From contig JBHIEE010000133.1 of NCBI GenBank assembly GCA_046760445.1, positions 1 to 6,916 of the forward strand: a stretch of DNA of 6,916 bases. The letters are read 5' to 3'. The notes beneath the pieces were generated by a model. It worked only from the letters and a program-made list of their open reading frames with translations. It had not been told where the DNA came from and did no database searches. This document shows, in pieces, positions 1 through 5,990 of this stretch. The position numbers were made by a program, and so were the translations under genes. How positions within the stretch are numbered: the first letter of the stretch is position 1; every line of letters begins with the position of its first letter. This stretch comes from JBHIEE01 sp046760445 (GTDB taxonomy: Bacteria > Acidobacteriota > Aminicenantia > JdFR-78).

Positions 1-70
1 TGTTTCGGTCATTGGGATTTTGGTCATTGGAATTTGTTTGTAATTTGGGATTTGTTATTTGGAAATTTCG
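1..70. repeat. imperfect short tandem repeat at left edge
   Basis: The 9-mer GGTCATTGG occurs at 7-15 and again at 22-30, a 15-bp period. Related units follow (ATTTGTTTGTAATTTGGGA, then ATTTGTTATTTGGAAATTT). The block is G/T-rich on + and C/A-rich on -, has no gene start, and may continue left of the window. From memory, similar wording occurs as intergenic repeats in uncultured bacterial genomes, but that is recollection, not something shown here. Confidence 0.6.
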
Positions 71-155
71 TCTCTCTGTGGTTTCTTTCATATTATTTTT
101 GACACTATTACATTTTATATTCTCTCCACTGTATGTCAATCCAATTAACAAATAA

Positions 156-184
156 TTGACAACTGAAGAAATTTCCCATATCTT
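156..184 (+). promoter_or_regulatory. sigma70-type promoter upstream of the enoyl-CoA isomerase gene
   Basis: A perfect -35 box TTGACA (156-161), a 17-nt spacer and the -10 box TATCTT (179-184) predict a transcript start near 191. The -35 overlaps the right arm of an inverted repeat, TGTCAAT (134-140) and ATTGACA (155-161), which could be a repressor site. A further TTGACA lies at 99-104. The predicted leader to the gene start is about 130 nt. Confidence 0.6.
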
Positions 185-320
185 TTTAAAAAGGAAAAAT
201 GTTGAGTTCAGCAAACAGAATACTAACTTTTTTGGGGAAGGTAAAGTTTGGATATATAGGTTAAATAGGATAAAAAACGAAATTTGTATATGAATAAGTT
301 AGTCGAAACAGTAGCTTGAT
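185..320 (+). other. untranslated leader of the isomerase gene
   Basis: This is the stretch between the predicted transcript start and the first gene. I see no strong terminator, no riboswitch that I recognise and no long ORF. An AAGGA-like sequence (191-195) precedes a possible 21-codon ORF (199-264), but its spacing is only 3 nt, so it is unlikely to be a real gene. No clear Shine-Dalgarno sequence precedes the gene start at 321. Confidence 0.35.
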
Positions 321-1091
321 ATGACGAGTATGAATATGGAATTAATCAGTATCGAATACCATGACAAAGTAGCTATATTGAAACTAAACCGAGGCATTAC
401 AAATGCACTAAATCTACAACTCGTTAATAAGTTAGCTGAGATTCTACAGAAAGTTAAAGACGACTCGGATGTGCACAGTCTTGTGCTTGGCAGTTCCAAT
501 GAGAAGTTCTTTTCTATTGGCTTTGATATCCCGCAACTATTTGAGCTTACGAAGAAAGATTTTAAGGTCTTTTACCAAACATTCAATCGGGTTTGCATAG
601 ATTTGTATACATTTCCTAAACCTACCATAGCAGCAATAACAGGACATGCTATAGCTGGTGGATGCATCTTAGCTCTCTGCTGTGACTACCGATTTATTGC
701 AGAAGGCCGAAAATTAATGGGACTTAACGAGATCAAACTCGGAGTTCCTGTCCCCTATCCTGCTGATTGTATCCTCCACCAGATAGTTGGAGCTCGAAAT
801 GCCCGTGAGATAATGAGTACTGGTGAGTTTTATCAACCTGAAGAGTTACTTCAAATGGGTATGGTAGATCAAGTGCTGCCTTTGGAGCAGGTGCTCGAGA
901 AGTCAATCGAAAAAGCTAAACTGTTGGGTGCATTGCCACATGAGGCGTTTGGGATGATCAAACGTAATCGTGTAGAGGTAGTTGAAACGCAGGTTCTAAC
1001 GCACTTAGCGGAGAAAGAGCAGTTCTTCATAGAGTGCTGGTATTCCGACGAAACACGTAAACGCTTAAAAGAAGCGATTAAGAAATTTTAG
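321..1091 (+). CDS. crotonase-fold enoyl-CoA isomerase/hydratase family protein
   Basis: A 256-aa crotonase-superfamily enzyme, the usual length for the family. The first oxyanion-hole loop is SIGFDI (65-70) and the second is AGGCILALCCDYRF (112-125). Where enoyl-CoA hydratase has its first catalytic Glu (GGCE), this protein has Ile116. The second Glu is kept as E137 in GLNEIKLG. A single Glu in this place, together with the CDYR and GLNE wording, resembles mitochondrial delta3,delta2-enoyl-CoA isomerase (ECI1), which moves a double bond so that unsaturated fatty acyl-CoAs can enter beta-oxidation. It is expected to be cytosolic. Starts at 321, 330 and 336 are all possible; 336 would match the family's usual N-terminus, and none has a good ribosome site. 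No other beta-oxidation gene is nearby. The family is certain; isomerase rather than hydratase is an inference from the active site. By eye the gene is less AT-rich than the propeller gene. Confidence 0.9.
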   Translation: MTSMNMELISIEYHDKVAILKLNRGITNALNLQLVNKLAEILQKVKDDSDVHSLVLGSSNEKFFSIGFDIPQLFELTKKDFKVFYQTFNRVCIDLYTFPKPTIAAITGHAIAGGCILALCCDYRFIAEGRKLMGLNEIKLGVPVPYPADCILHQIVGARNAREIMSTGEFYQPEELLQMGMVDQVLPLEQVLEKSIEKAKLLGALPHEAFGMIKRNRVEVVETQVLTHLAEKEQFFIECWYSDETRKRLKEAIKKF

Positions 1092-1120
1092 ACTTGAGAA
1101 CATTGATATACTCACTACAA

Positions 1121-1180
1121 GATTGATCAGGCAAGTCTTCTATAGGTGATGTTCTTTTAATAATTGAAAAGTTTTTAGGT
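1121..1180 (+). repeat. interspersed repeat copy A (middle module)
   Basis: This copy begins GATTGATCAGGCAAG and runs through the GTTCTTTTAATAATTGAAAAG core. It matches 4551-4600, 6041-6088 and, more loosely, 5257-5310. It lacks the A/T hairpin-like left module seen in other copies. It lies 30 bp after the isomerase stop codon, in the same orientation as all other copies. Confidence 0.75.
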
Positions 1181-1221
1181 TATACTCAAACTGTAAGATG
1201 AAAGCTGATTGATTGGGATGT

Positions 1222-1249
1222 AATTCAATTAGTCTCTACGGGTTGAATT
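1222..1249. promoter_or_regulatory. inverted repeat just upstream of the AlkD-like gene
   Basis: AATTCAA (1222-1228) and TTGAATT (1243-1249) form a 7-bp inverted repeat with a 14-nt centre, ending 8 bp before the start codon. It could be an operator or a weak hairpin covering the start region. No convincing -35/-10 pair is visible before this gene. Confidence 0.35.
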
Positions 1250-1257
1250 GAGTAATA

Positions 1258-2016
1258 ATGGAACAAATATTCAAAACAAAAAAGAAAACGCCAGAGCAAA
1301 TAGCCAAATTTGCTTTGGAATTTTTTAGAAAAAATGCTGCCCCCAAAAAAGCACGACAAGGACAGAAATTTTTTAAAGAACCTGTTAAACTATATGGTTT
1401 TTCTACACAAGAAATAAGAAAGTTTGAGAAGGAACTATATCAAATTGTAAAATCATATTGGAACATAGATGATGCTTTAAAACTGTGTGAAATTCTACTT
1501 CCTAACTCCTATCTTGAACCTAAGGGCATTGCCATTTTTATGCTTGCAAAATACAGTAATGACTTTCCTACGGAACTCTTTTTAAAAATTAAAAAATGGC
1601 TTTCTTTAAATTATTGCAATAACTGGGCAACAATAGATTATTTATGTTCCTTAATTATGTATCCTCTTTTAATGAAATATCCTGAACTTATAGAAAAATT
1701 AAAAGAATGGACAAATTCTTCGAATAGATGGATTCTGCGTTCTTCCGTAGTTTCTTTAGTAAAATTCGCAAGGAAAGGGAAACTACTGGAACAAGTTTAT
1801 GAGATTTCTCAATTGCTTTTCAAGGACAAAGATGACCTGGTCCAGAAAGCAAATGGCTGGCTTCTCAGAGAAGCTGGAAAAACAGATCAAACCCGCCTGG
1901 AAAACTTCCTCCTCCATCATGGACCAACCATTCCCCGCACAACCCTTCGCTACGCCATAGAAAGATTCGACGAAAAGAAAAGAAAGCAAATTCTCCTAAA
2001 AACAAAAAGCCTTTAA
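1258..2016 (+). CDS. AlkD-like DNA alkylation repair glycosylase
   Basis: A 252-aa all-helical HEAT-like repeat protein of the DNA alkylation repair (AlkC/AlkD, PF08713-type) family, which removes positively charged alkylated bases such as 3-methyladenine and 7-methylguanine without base flipping. The four residues known from Bacillus cereus AlkD (W109, D113, R148, W187) have counterparts at nearly the same spacing: W123 and D127 in NNWATIDYL, R161 in RWILRSSVV, and W201 in KANGWLLREAGK. The C-terminal PRTTLRYAIERF (about 226-237) is also typical of the family. An in-frame TGA at 1249-1251 lies just upstream and no earlier ATG exists, so the start at 1258 is secure unless a downstream ATG is used. 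There is no clear Shine-Dalgarno sequence. The protein appears complete, with no signal peptide, and acts in the cytosol on the chromosome. It seems to be transcribed alone. Confidence 0.93.
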   Translation: MEQIFKTKKKTPEQIAKFALEFFRKNAAPKKARQGQKFFKEPVKLYGFSTQEIRKFEKELYQIVKSYWNIDDALKLCEILLPNSYLEPKGIAIFMLAKYSNDFPTELFLKIKKWLSLNYCNNWATIDYLCSLIMYPLLMKYPELIEKLKEWTNSSNRWILRSSVVSLVKFARKGKLLEQVYEISQLLFKDKDDLVQKANGWLLREAGKTDQTRLENFLLHHGPTIPRTTLRYAIERFDEKKRKQILLKTKSL

Positions 2017-2042
2017 ATCCCTAAGAGTTTGTATTTCATTAA

Positions 2043-2103
2043 TGAAAAATTTTAAGATTTTTCGATTTTTTGGAGATTTATTATGATAGAGCAACTTCTA
2101 TAT
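2043..2103 (+). repeat. interspersed repeat copy B (left module plus diverged middle)
   Basis: The first 38 bp (TGAAAAATTTTAAGATTTTT, then CGATTTTTTGGAGATTTA) match the left module at 4509-4547, 5995-6036 and 6886-6916. The remainder, around GATAGAGCAACTTCTATA, is a decayed version of the middle module. It starts 27 bp after the AlkD stop codon. The rest of this gap, to 2169, shows nothing convincing beyond AT-rich DNA that must hold the propeller gene's promoter. Confidence 0.7.
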
Positions 2104-2180
2104 TGCTAATCAAATCTTCATGATTCTAATTTGCATATCTAACTAACTATATGGTATTTTGGTTCTTACAAGGAGTAAAA

Positions 2181-4511
2181 ATGCATAAATTCTTTAACTT
2201 ATTAATTATTGTTTTAATTTCAAATCTTATATATGCAGATTATAGTGTAAAAAAAGTAGATTTTTTAACAACTTACAATCTCAAATACAATGGAGCAGGA
2301 CCAATACTTGTTGAAGCAGACTCAATAAGAAATAGAGTAATACTTGCAAACACATACACCTCTTCCATCTCTATAATAGATGGAAAGGACAATTTTGTTG
2401 TTAATGTTCCCGTTAAAAACAGGATACCGCAATACTTAAAATCTGAAGCATTAGCCATTGATAAGAGAACAGGAAATATCTATGTTATTGGAAATAAAAG
2501 TTTACATATTGTTTTTCCAGAAAACAAAACTGCAAAGACAATTGACACTATAAAACAATTTGAAATGGTAGCAATTGATGAGAACTCTAGTAATGCCTTT
2601 CTTGTAGGCAGAGAAAGTAACCGCCTTGCTTTTGTGAGATTAAAACACGGAAAAGTAAAATACATCAAATGGGCTGAAAAAGAAGAAACACTTATCAATT
2701 TAAATCAAACTCCTCCCCCTTCAATAAGAAAAGTAGTTTCAGACAATAATTTAAAAAAAGTCTTTGCAATTGACGGCTATACTTCAACACTTTTTATATT
2801 TAGTTCAAAAACAGGAAGATTATTGAGAAAAAGAAAATTGAATTTGATAAGTGGAGCAAGATGGCATTTTGCTGGATACAATGAAAAAACTCACTATCTT
2901 TATTTAGTAGTAGAAACTGATAAAAGAAAAGTTATTCAGGCAGCCAAGATTGATGTTTTAAACATAAATGATGTGATTGTAAAATTACCTGAATTTACAG
3001 AAGGTGTTGGAATTAATTACAACCCAAAATTAGATGAGATATACATACCTTATGACAACCACCCTTCAGTTCATGTAGTTGATTTTAAAGACAATGGGAA
3101 GATTTTTGAAATAAAAATTCCAGCTTATGGGAATGATGCCTCAGCTATTGATATACAGAATGATATACTTTATATTGCGAGCTGGGCATATGGAGAGATT
3201 TATGTTATTGATTTAAAAAACAGAAAATCAATTAAAAGAATTCGCAATTTAGGAATCATTCCTCATATGTTCAATCTTGCTTTAAATACCTCAAACAACA
3301 AACTTTACATTCCTCTGGGTGCCACTGCGGTAAATGGCTCATTCGGTGCTGCGCTCACTGTTCTTGACCCTGTGAATGGCCATACCAGAAAAATTTATAC
3401 AGGATGGGCTCCAGTTGACTTAATACAATTAAAGGGTAAAGAATCGTTTTTAGTATTCAATTCAGAAGATGAATTTGCTGAAGTCAATCCTGACGGAAGT
3501 TATAAAACTTATAAACTTCCCTATTCCTATCCCCATCAGGCAATTTATACAAAAGATGGGAATATTTATCTTTCCTATGGTCCTCACCAATCATACTGGC
3601 CAGTAGTTTATATATGGGGAGCTAAAAACGGTATTATGAAAATTGATGCTAAAACTCTAACGATTACTGATAGGAGAATTCCGAGATTAGCTCAAAGAAT
3701 AGTTACAGATAAAAACGGAATTCTCTATGCTTTACAAAACAACTGGGGAAGAGAAAAACAATTTTTAACTGTAATGGAGGATGATATAAGAGAATTTATG
3801 CCAGAAAAAAGAATTGAACTTGCTGAAGAAGTGGAAAGAGAAACAATACAGAGAATACTTAAATACGATGAAGAAAAAAACAGCTTGTATATTGTAAAAA
3901 TCGGCGAGAAAGATCAAGATAAAGGAGTACTTCAGGTAATAGATTTAAAAGAGAGAAAAATAGCAAAAAGAATCTATACAGGTATAACCCCTACTGACCT
4001 TGTATTTAATAAAAACCATATCTACATTTCAAATTTTGACACGAACACCATAACAGTGGTTGATAAGAATGATTTTTCTGTTAAAGAGATAAAAACAGGT
4101 AATAAACCTTTAAAATTGTCTCTCCAGGGAAAAACTCTTTATGTAATAAATCACCAAGATAACACTCTCCAGGAAATTGGTGACAATATTCAAACATATA
4201 AGATTCCATACAGAGGAAACCCTGATAATATCTTTACCTATAATAACAAGGTAATCTTAACTTCTCACAGCGATAAAGAATTACACATAATATGCTTTGA
4301 CACTATAAAAAAAGAATTTAAACTTATTCATAATGAGATTTATCCTTATGGAGAAACTACCTTTGATACTTCTAATACCGCTTTTTATGTAAGAGGACAA
4401 TTTGGAGATGCAATCTTTGATATCACGAAAATCAAATCTGATGATAAGGAAAGACTCTGGATAACAGACTACTTAGCAGGAAAATTATTCATTATAAGCA
4501 AATTTATTTGA
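2181..4511 (+). CDS. secreted YncE-like (YVTN-type) beta-propeller protein
   Basis: The start at 2181 is chosen because AAGGAG (2170-2175) sits 5 nt upstream and a signal peptide begins there. An upstream in-frame ATG at 2151 would put ten residues ahead of the signal. The product is about 776 aa with a signal peptide (residues 1-19, cleavage after LIYA), so it is exported. The mature part is built of repeated blades with the pattern xIxVID followed by a charged turn: SISIIDG (about 60-66), VHVVDFK (298-304), IYVIDLKNRK (340-349), LTVLDPVNGHTRKIYTGWAP (392-411), LQVIDLKERKIAKRIYTG (584-601) and ITVVDKNDFSVKEIKTGNKP (623-642). This is the YncE/YVTN seven-bladed propeller style, and the length suggests two propellers. 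No catalytic motif, heme motif or membrane anchor is seen, so binding or scaffolding in the periplasm or outside is likely, with unknown ligand. The stop codon lies inside repeat copy C. Confidence 0.85.
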   Translation: MHKFFNLLIIVLISNLIYADYSVKKVDFLTTYNLKYNGAGPILVEADSIRNRVILANTYTSSISIIDGKDNFVVNVPVKNRIPQYLKSEALAIDKRTGNIYVIGNKSLHIVFPENKTAKTIDTIKQFEMVAIDENSSNAFLVGRESNRLAFVRLKHGKVKYIKWAEKEETLINLNQTPPPSIRKVVSDNNLKKVFAIDGYTSTLFIFSSKTGRLLRKRKLNLISGARWHFAGYNEKTHYLYLVVETDKRKVIQAAKIDVLNINDVIVKLPEFTEGVGINYNPKLDEIYIPYDNHPSVHVVDFKDNGKIFEIKIPAYGNDASAIDIQNDILYIASWAYGEIYVIDLKNRKSIKRIRNLGIIPHMFNLALNTSNNKLYIPLGATAVNGSFGAALTVLDPVNGHTRKIYTGWAPVDLIQLKGKESFLVFNSEDEFAEVNPDGSYKTYKLPYSYPHQAIYTKDGNIYLSYGPHQSYWPVVYIWGAKNGIMKIDAKTLTITDRRIPRLAQRIVTDKNGILYALQNNWGREKQFLTVMEDDIREFMPEKRIELAEEVERETIQRILKYDEEKNSLYIVKIGEKDQDKGVLQVIDLKERKIAKRIYTGITPTDLVFNKNHIYISNFDTNTITVVDKNDFSVKEIKTGNKPLKLSLQGKTLYVINHQDNTLQEIGDNIQTYKIPYRGNPDNIFTYNNKVILTSHSDKELHIICFDTIKKEFKLIHNEIYPYGETTFDTSNTAFYVRGQFGDAIFDITKIKSDDKERLWITDYLAGKLFIISKFI

Positions 4512-4601
4512 AAAATTTTAAGATTTTTTGATTTTTCAAGAGATTTAGATTGATCAGGCAAGTTTTCTATAAGTGATGTTCTTTTGGCAATTAAAATTTA
4601 A
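4503..4601 (+). repeat. interspersed repeat copy C (left and middle modules)
   Basis: TTTATTTGAAAAATTTTAAG begins the copy and includes the propeller gene's TGA stop (4509-4511). The left module holds a perfect 9-bp inverted repeat, TTGAAAAAT (4508-4516) and ATTTTTCAA (4531-4539), around a 14-nt centre. The middle module follows at 4548-4600 (GATTGATCAGGCAAGTTTTC). It is almost identical to copy D except for short homopolymer changes and a few substitutions. The lipoprotein promoter starts 3 bp after its end. Confidence 0.85.
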
Positions 4602-4603
4602 CA

Positions 4604-4633
4604 TTGACTTTTCCTTTATTGGGTCAATATAAT
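4604..4633 (+). promoter_or_regulatory. strong sigma70-type promoter of the lipoprotein gene
   Basis: TTGACT (4604-4609), an 18-nt spacer and a perfect TATAAT (4628-4633) predict a transcript start near 4640, giving a leader of about 24 nt. ATTGAC (4603-4608) and GTCAAT (4623-4628) form an inverted repeat spanning -35 to -10, a possible repressor site. Confidence 0.7.
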
Positions 4634-4663
4634 TATTGCAACTTTTATTAAAAGGAGAGAAAA

Positions 4664-5143
4664 TTGAAAAAATTCCTAATTTGTTTCTTATCTATTGGAT
4701 TTTTGTCCGTTTTAAGCTGCCAGAAGGCACCAACACCTGTGGATATTGAAGCTGAAAAGGCACTGATTAAAGCTGTCTTGGAAAGCTATGTTAAAAGCAT
4801 CGAAGACGAAGACATGGAACTTTATGCACAAAATATGGCCCATAACCCTGAGATGGTAAACTTCGGTGGCTTTGGAGATCCGATTATAGGATGGGATGCT
4901 TTGAAAAAGGCCATAAAAGGTCAAAATGAAGCCTTATCCGAAACGAAAATTACTGTGAGCGATCTAAAAATCCATGTCTCTGAGGATGGAAAGTTCGGAT
5001 GGGCTACTTGTCTATGGGATTTAAAGGCTATAATGGGAGAGAACCCCATCGAACTCCCCATTAGGTGCACCTGGATTCTAGAAAAGCAAGAAAATCGCTG
5101 GATAATCGTCCACTGGCACAAGTCAATGGCTATGACCGGGTAG
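4664..5143 (+). CDS. SnoaL/NTF2-fold lipoprotein (DUF4440 or SnoaL_3-like)
   Basis: A 159-aa protein starting at TTG, supported by the strong ribosome site AAGGAGAG (4652-4659). Residues 1-18 are a lipoprotein signal with lipobox V-L-S-C19. Gln20 follows the Cys, which in Gram-negatives favours the outer membrane. The rest fits one NTF2-like domain: an N-terminal helix (IKAVLESYVKSIEDEDMELY, about 35-54), a FGGFGDPIIGWDAL segment, and a C-terminal strand RWIIVHWHKS (145-154) with two His that is typical of SnoaL_3/DUF4440 proteins. Members of this fold include enzymes and simple ligand binders. No catalytic set can be assigned here, so the function is unknown. It has its own promoter and no co-transcribed partner. 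The family is fairly sure; the cellular role is not. Confidence 0.85.
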   Translation: MKKFLICFLSIGFLSVLSCQKAPTPVDIEAEKALIKAVLESYVKSIEDEDMELYAQNMAHNPEMVNFGGFGDPIIGWDALKKAIKGQNEALSETKITVSDLKIHVSEDGKFGWATCLWDLKAIMGENPIELPIRCTWILEKQENRWIIVHWHKSMAMTG

Positions 5144-5256
5144 GCATTCGCTTCGACCATAGACTGCTGCATTCATTATTATTTTAAAAAAGAAAACATT
5201 TTGAGTCCTTAGATGTAGTTTTTCGATTTTAGTTTTTTTACTTTTTAATTTATTCA

Positions 5257-5310
5257 ATATCAGGTAAGTCCACCATAAACAATCTTCTTTTAGAAATTGA
5301 AAAGTTTTAA
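5257..5310 (+). repeat. interspersed repeat copy F (diverged middle module)
   Basis: ATATCAGGTAAGTCCACC continues into CTTCTTTTAGAAATTGAAAAG. This aligns without gaps to the middle modules of copies A, C and D, but with more substitutions, so it looks like an older copy. No left module precedes it. Confidence 0.55.
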
Positions 5311-5402
5311 GTTTTTCGTTGTGGTTTTGCGTTTTTCGTTTTTCCTTTTTAGTTAAGATCTTATGCAACCTTCTTTCATCAATTGAAAAATTTTGCGTTT
5401 TT
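5311..5402. repeat. T-rich direct repeats
   Basis: GTTTTTCGTT occurs exactly at 5311-5320 and 5331-5340 (20-bp period). TTTTGCGTTTTT occurs at 5325-5336 and again at 5391-5402. The second use of the 12-mer falls within the right-module piece at 5371-5420. Confidence 0.6.
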
Positions 5403-5420
5403 AGGTTCGAGGCCGAATAA
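5371..5420 (+). repeat. right-module piece of the interspersed repeat
   Basis: TTCTTTCATCAATTGAAAAA and then TTTAGGTTCGAGGCCGAATAA parallel the end of copy D (AGCAATTCAAAAG and then CTTTAGATCCGAGCCTAGATAA). The match is loose but keeps the same order and orientation. Confidence 0.4.
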
Positions 5421-5426
5421 ATTTAT

Positions 5427-5471
5427 TTAACTTTATAAAACTTAAGTTAATTTTTTCTTGATAAAGTTAAT
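5427..5471. promoter_or_regulatory. candidate operator boxes of the RHH antitoxin operon
   Basis: TTAACTT (5427-5433) and AAGTTAA (5444-5450) form an inverted repeat. AACTTAAGTT (5439-5448) is a perfect 10-bp palindrome. AAGTTAAT recurs at 5444-5451 and 5464-5471, exactly 20 bp (about two helical turns) apart, the last box lying between -35 and -10. RHH antitoxins commonly bind such arrays to repress their own operon; that this one does is inference. Confidence 0.45.
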
Positions 5472-5486
5472 AAATCATGCTATCTT
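5458..5486 (+). promoter_or_regulatory. sigma70-type promoter of the + strand toxin-antitoxin operon
   Basis: TTGATA (5458-5463), a 17-nt spacer and TATCTT (5481-5486) predict transcription from about 5493, only some 12 nt before the ATG at 5505. The ribosome site GAGG (5493-5496) would then lie at the very 5' end of the message. The -10 is the same hexamer as in the isomerase promoter. Confidence 0.6.
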
Positions 5487-5504
5487 TTGTTTGAGGTAAA
5501 AAAA

Positions 5505-5732
5505 ATGCAAAAAGCAACTTTAGCTGTCAAATTGGATTCTAACATTATAAAGCGTGTTAAGAAATTCTGTGCAGACCGTGGTATCAAATATGGGTTCTTT
5601 GTCGAAAAAGCTCTCAAAGAAAAATTAGAGCGAGAAGAATTCAAAGAAGACCTTTTAGATTTAAAGACATTGCGAGGACAGGAGAAACTGGCTATACCCT
5701 TTGAGGAATATTTAAGAACTCGCCGTGTATAA
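5505..5732 (+). CDS. RHH-type antitoxin of a type II toxin-antitoxin pair
   Basis: A 75-aa protein. The start ATG at 5505 has GAGG 8 nt upstream; an upstream in-frame TTG at 5487 overlaps the predicted promoter and is rejected. Residues 4-42 fit a ribbon-helix-helix: strand ATLAVKLD (4-11), helix NIIKRVKKFCADRG (13-26), turn, then helix FFVEKALKEKLER (31-43). The acidic C-terminal part (44-75) is the likely toxin-binding tail. Antitoxins of this kind dimerise, neutralise the toxin by direct contact and repress their own promoter. Its stop overlaps the start of the RelE/ParE-like toxin gene by 8 bp, which fixes its role more firmly than the sequence does. Boxes upstream (5427-5471) are candidate binding sites. 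Confidence 0.8.
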   Translation: MQKATLAVKLDSNIIKRVKKFCADRGIKYGFFVEKALKEKLEREEFKEDLLDLKTLRGQEKLAIPFEEYLRTRRV

Positions 5733-5976
5733 AATATTTCTCCTTCCCCAAGCACAAAAAGACCTGGATAGCTTTAGTGGAAAAATATTCCAGCAACTTA
5801 AAAATAAGATTTCTTCTCTAAGTAATAATCCCCGCCCCTCTGGTTGTCTTAAATTAACGGCAGAAGAAGGTTATCGCTTGCGATCCGGCAATTACCGAAT
5901 CATATATCGCATAGATGATAAAGAAAAAAATGTTTACATATATCGAATCAAGCACAGAAAAGAAGCTTATAAATAA
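5725..5976 (+). CDS. RelE/ParE-superfamily toxin
   Basis: An 83-aa basic protein starting at GTG, overlapping the antitoxin gene by 8 bp, which implies translational coupling. It shows the RelE/ParE plan: an N-terminal strand YKIFLLPQAQKDL (2-14), two helices (about 15-33), then LKLTAEEGYRLRSGNYRIIYRI (42-63) and a last strand ending in KHRKEAY (76-82). R58 in NYRIIY and R78 in HRKEAY correspond to R61 and R81 of E. coli RelE, and Y82 sits near RelE Y87. The RelE branch cuts mRNA at the ribosome and the ParE branch inhibits gyrase; the GxYRIIY and HRxEAY wording favours the RelE branch, but I cannot settle it. The gene looks intact. Confidence 0.87.
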   Translation: MYKIFLLPQAQKDLDSFSGKIFQQLKNKISSLSNNPRPSGCLKLTAEEGYRLRSGNYRIIYRIDDKEKNVYIYRIKHRKEAYK

Positions 5977-5990
5977 AGTTCACTTCAAAA

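Larger units (their letters stand above)
5144..5426. other. gene-free T-rich gap with decayed repeat pieces
   Basis: I see no gene between the lipoprotein stop and the toxin-antitoxin promoter. The gap holds a fragment like the repeat's right module (GAGTCCTTAGAT, 5203-5214), a diverged middle module (5257-5310), T-rich direct repeats (5311-5402) and another right-module piece (5371-5420). An 81-codon minus-strand ORF here (5123-5368) runs through repeat sequence and has no family resemblance, so I do not call it. Confidence 0.55.

Noticed and set aside
99..127. TTGACA at 99-104 as a second promoter
   Set aside because: No acceptable -10 box lies at 16-18 nt; the nearest (TATATT) is only 11 nt away.
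2151..2180. Upstream in-frame ATG adding ten residues to the propeller
   Set aside because: It would place extra residues before a clear signal peptide and ignores the AAGGAG ribosome site just before 2181.
4509..4601. TGA read as an amino acid, extending the propeller into a dockerin-like tail
   Set aside because: No gene in the window has an in-frame TGA within its body, the minus-strand toxin also ends at TGA in the expected place, and the same sequence occurs as a repeat after unrelated genes.
5123..5368. 81-codon minus-strand ORF overlapping the lipoprotein gene end and repeat copy F
   Set aside because: It runs through repeat and T-rich DNA, has no family resemblance, and its open frame matches the generally low stop density of the repeat's reverse strand.
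5487..5504. TTG start adding six residues to the RHH antitoxin
   Set aside because: It lies at the end of the predicted -10 box, before the likely transcript start, and lacks a ribosome site, whereas ATG 5505 has GAGG at good spacing.
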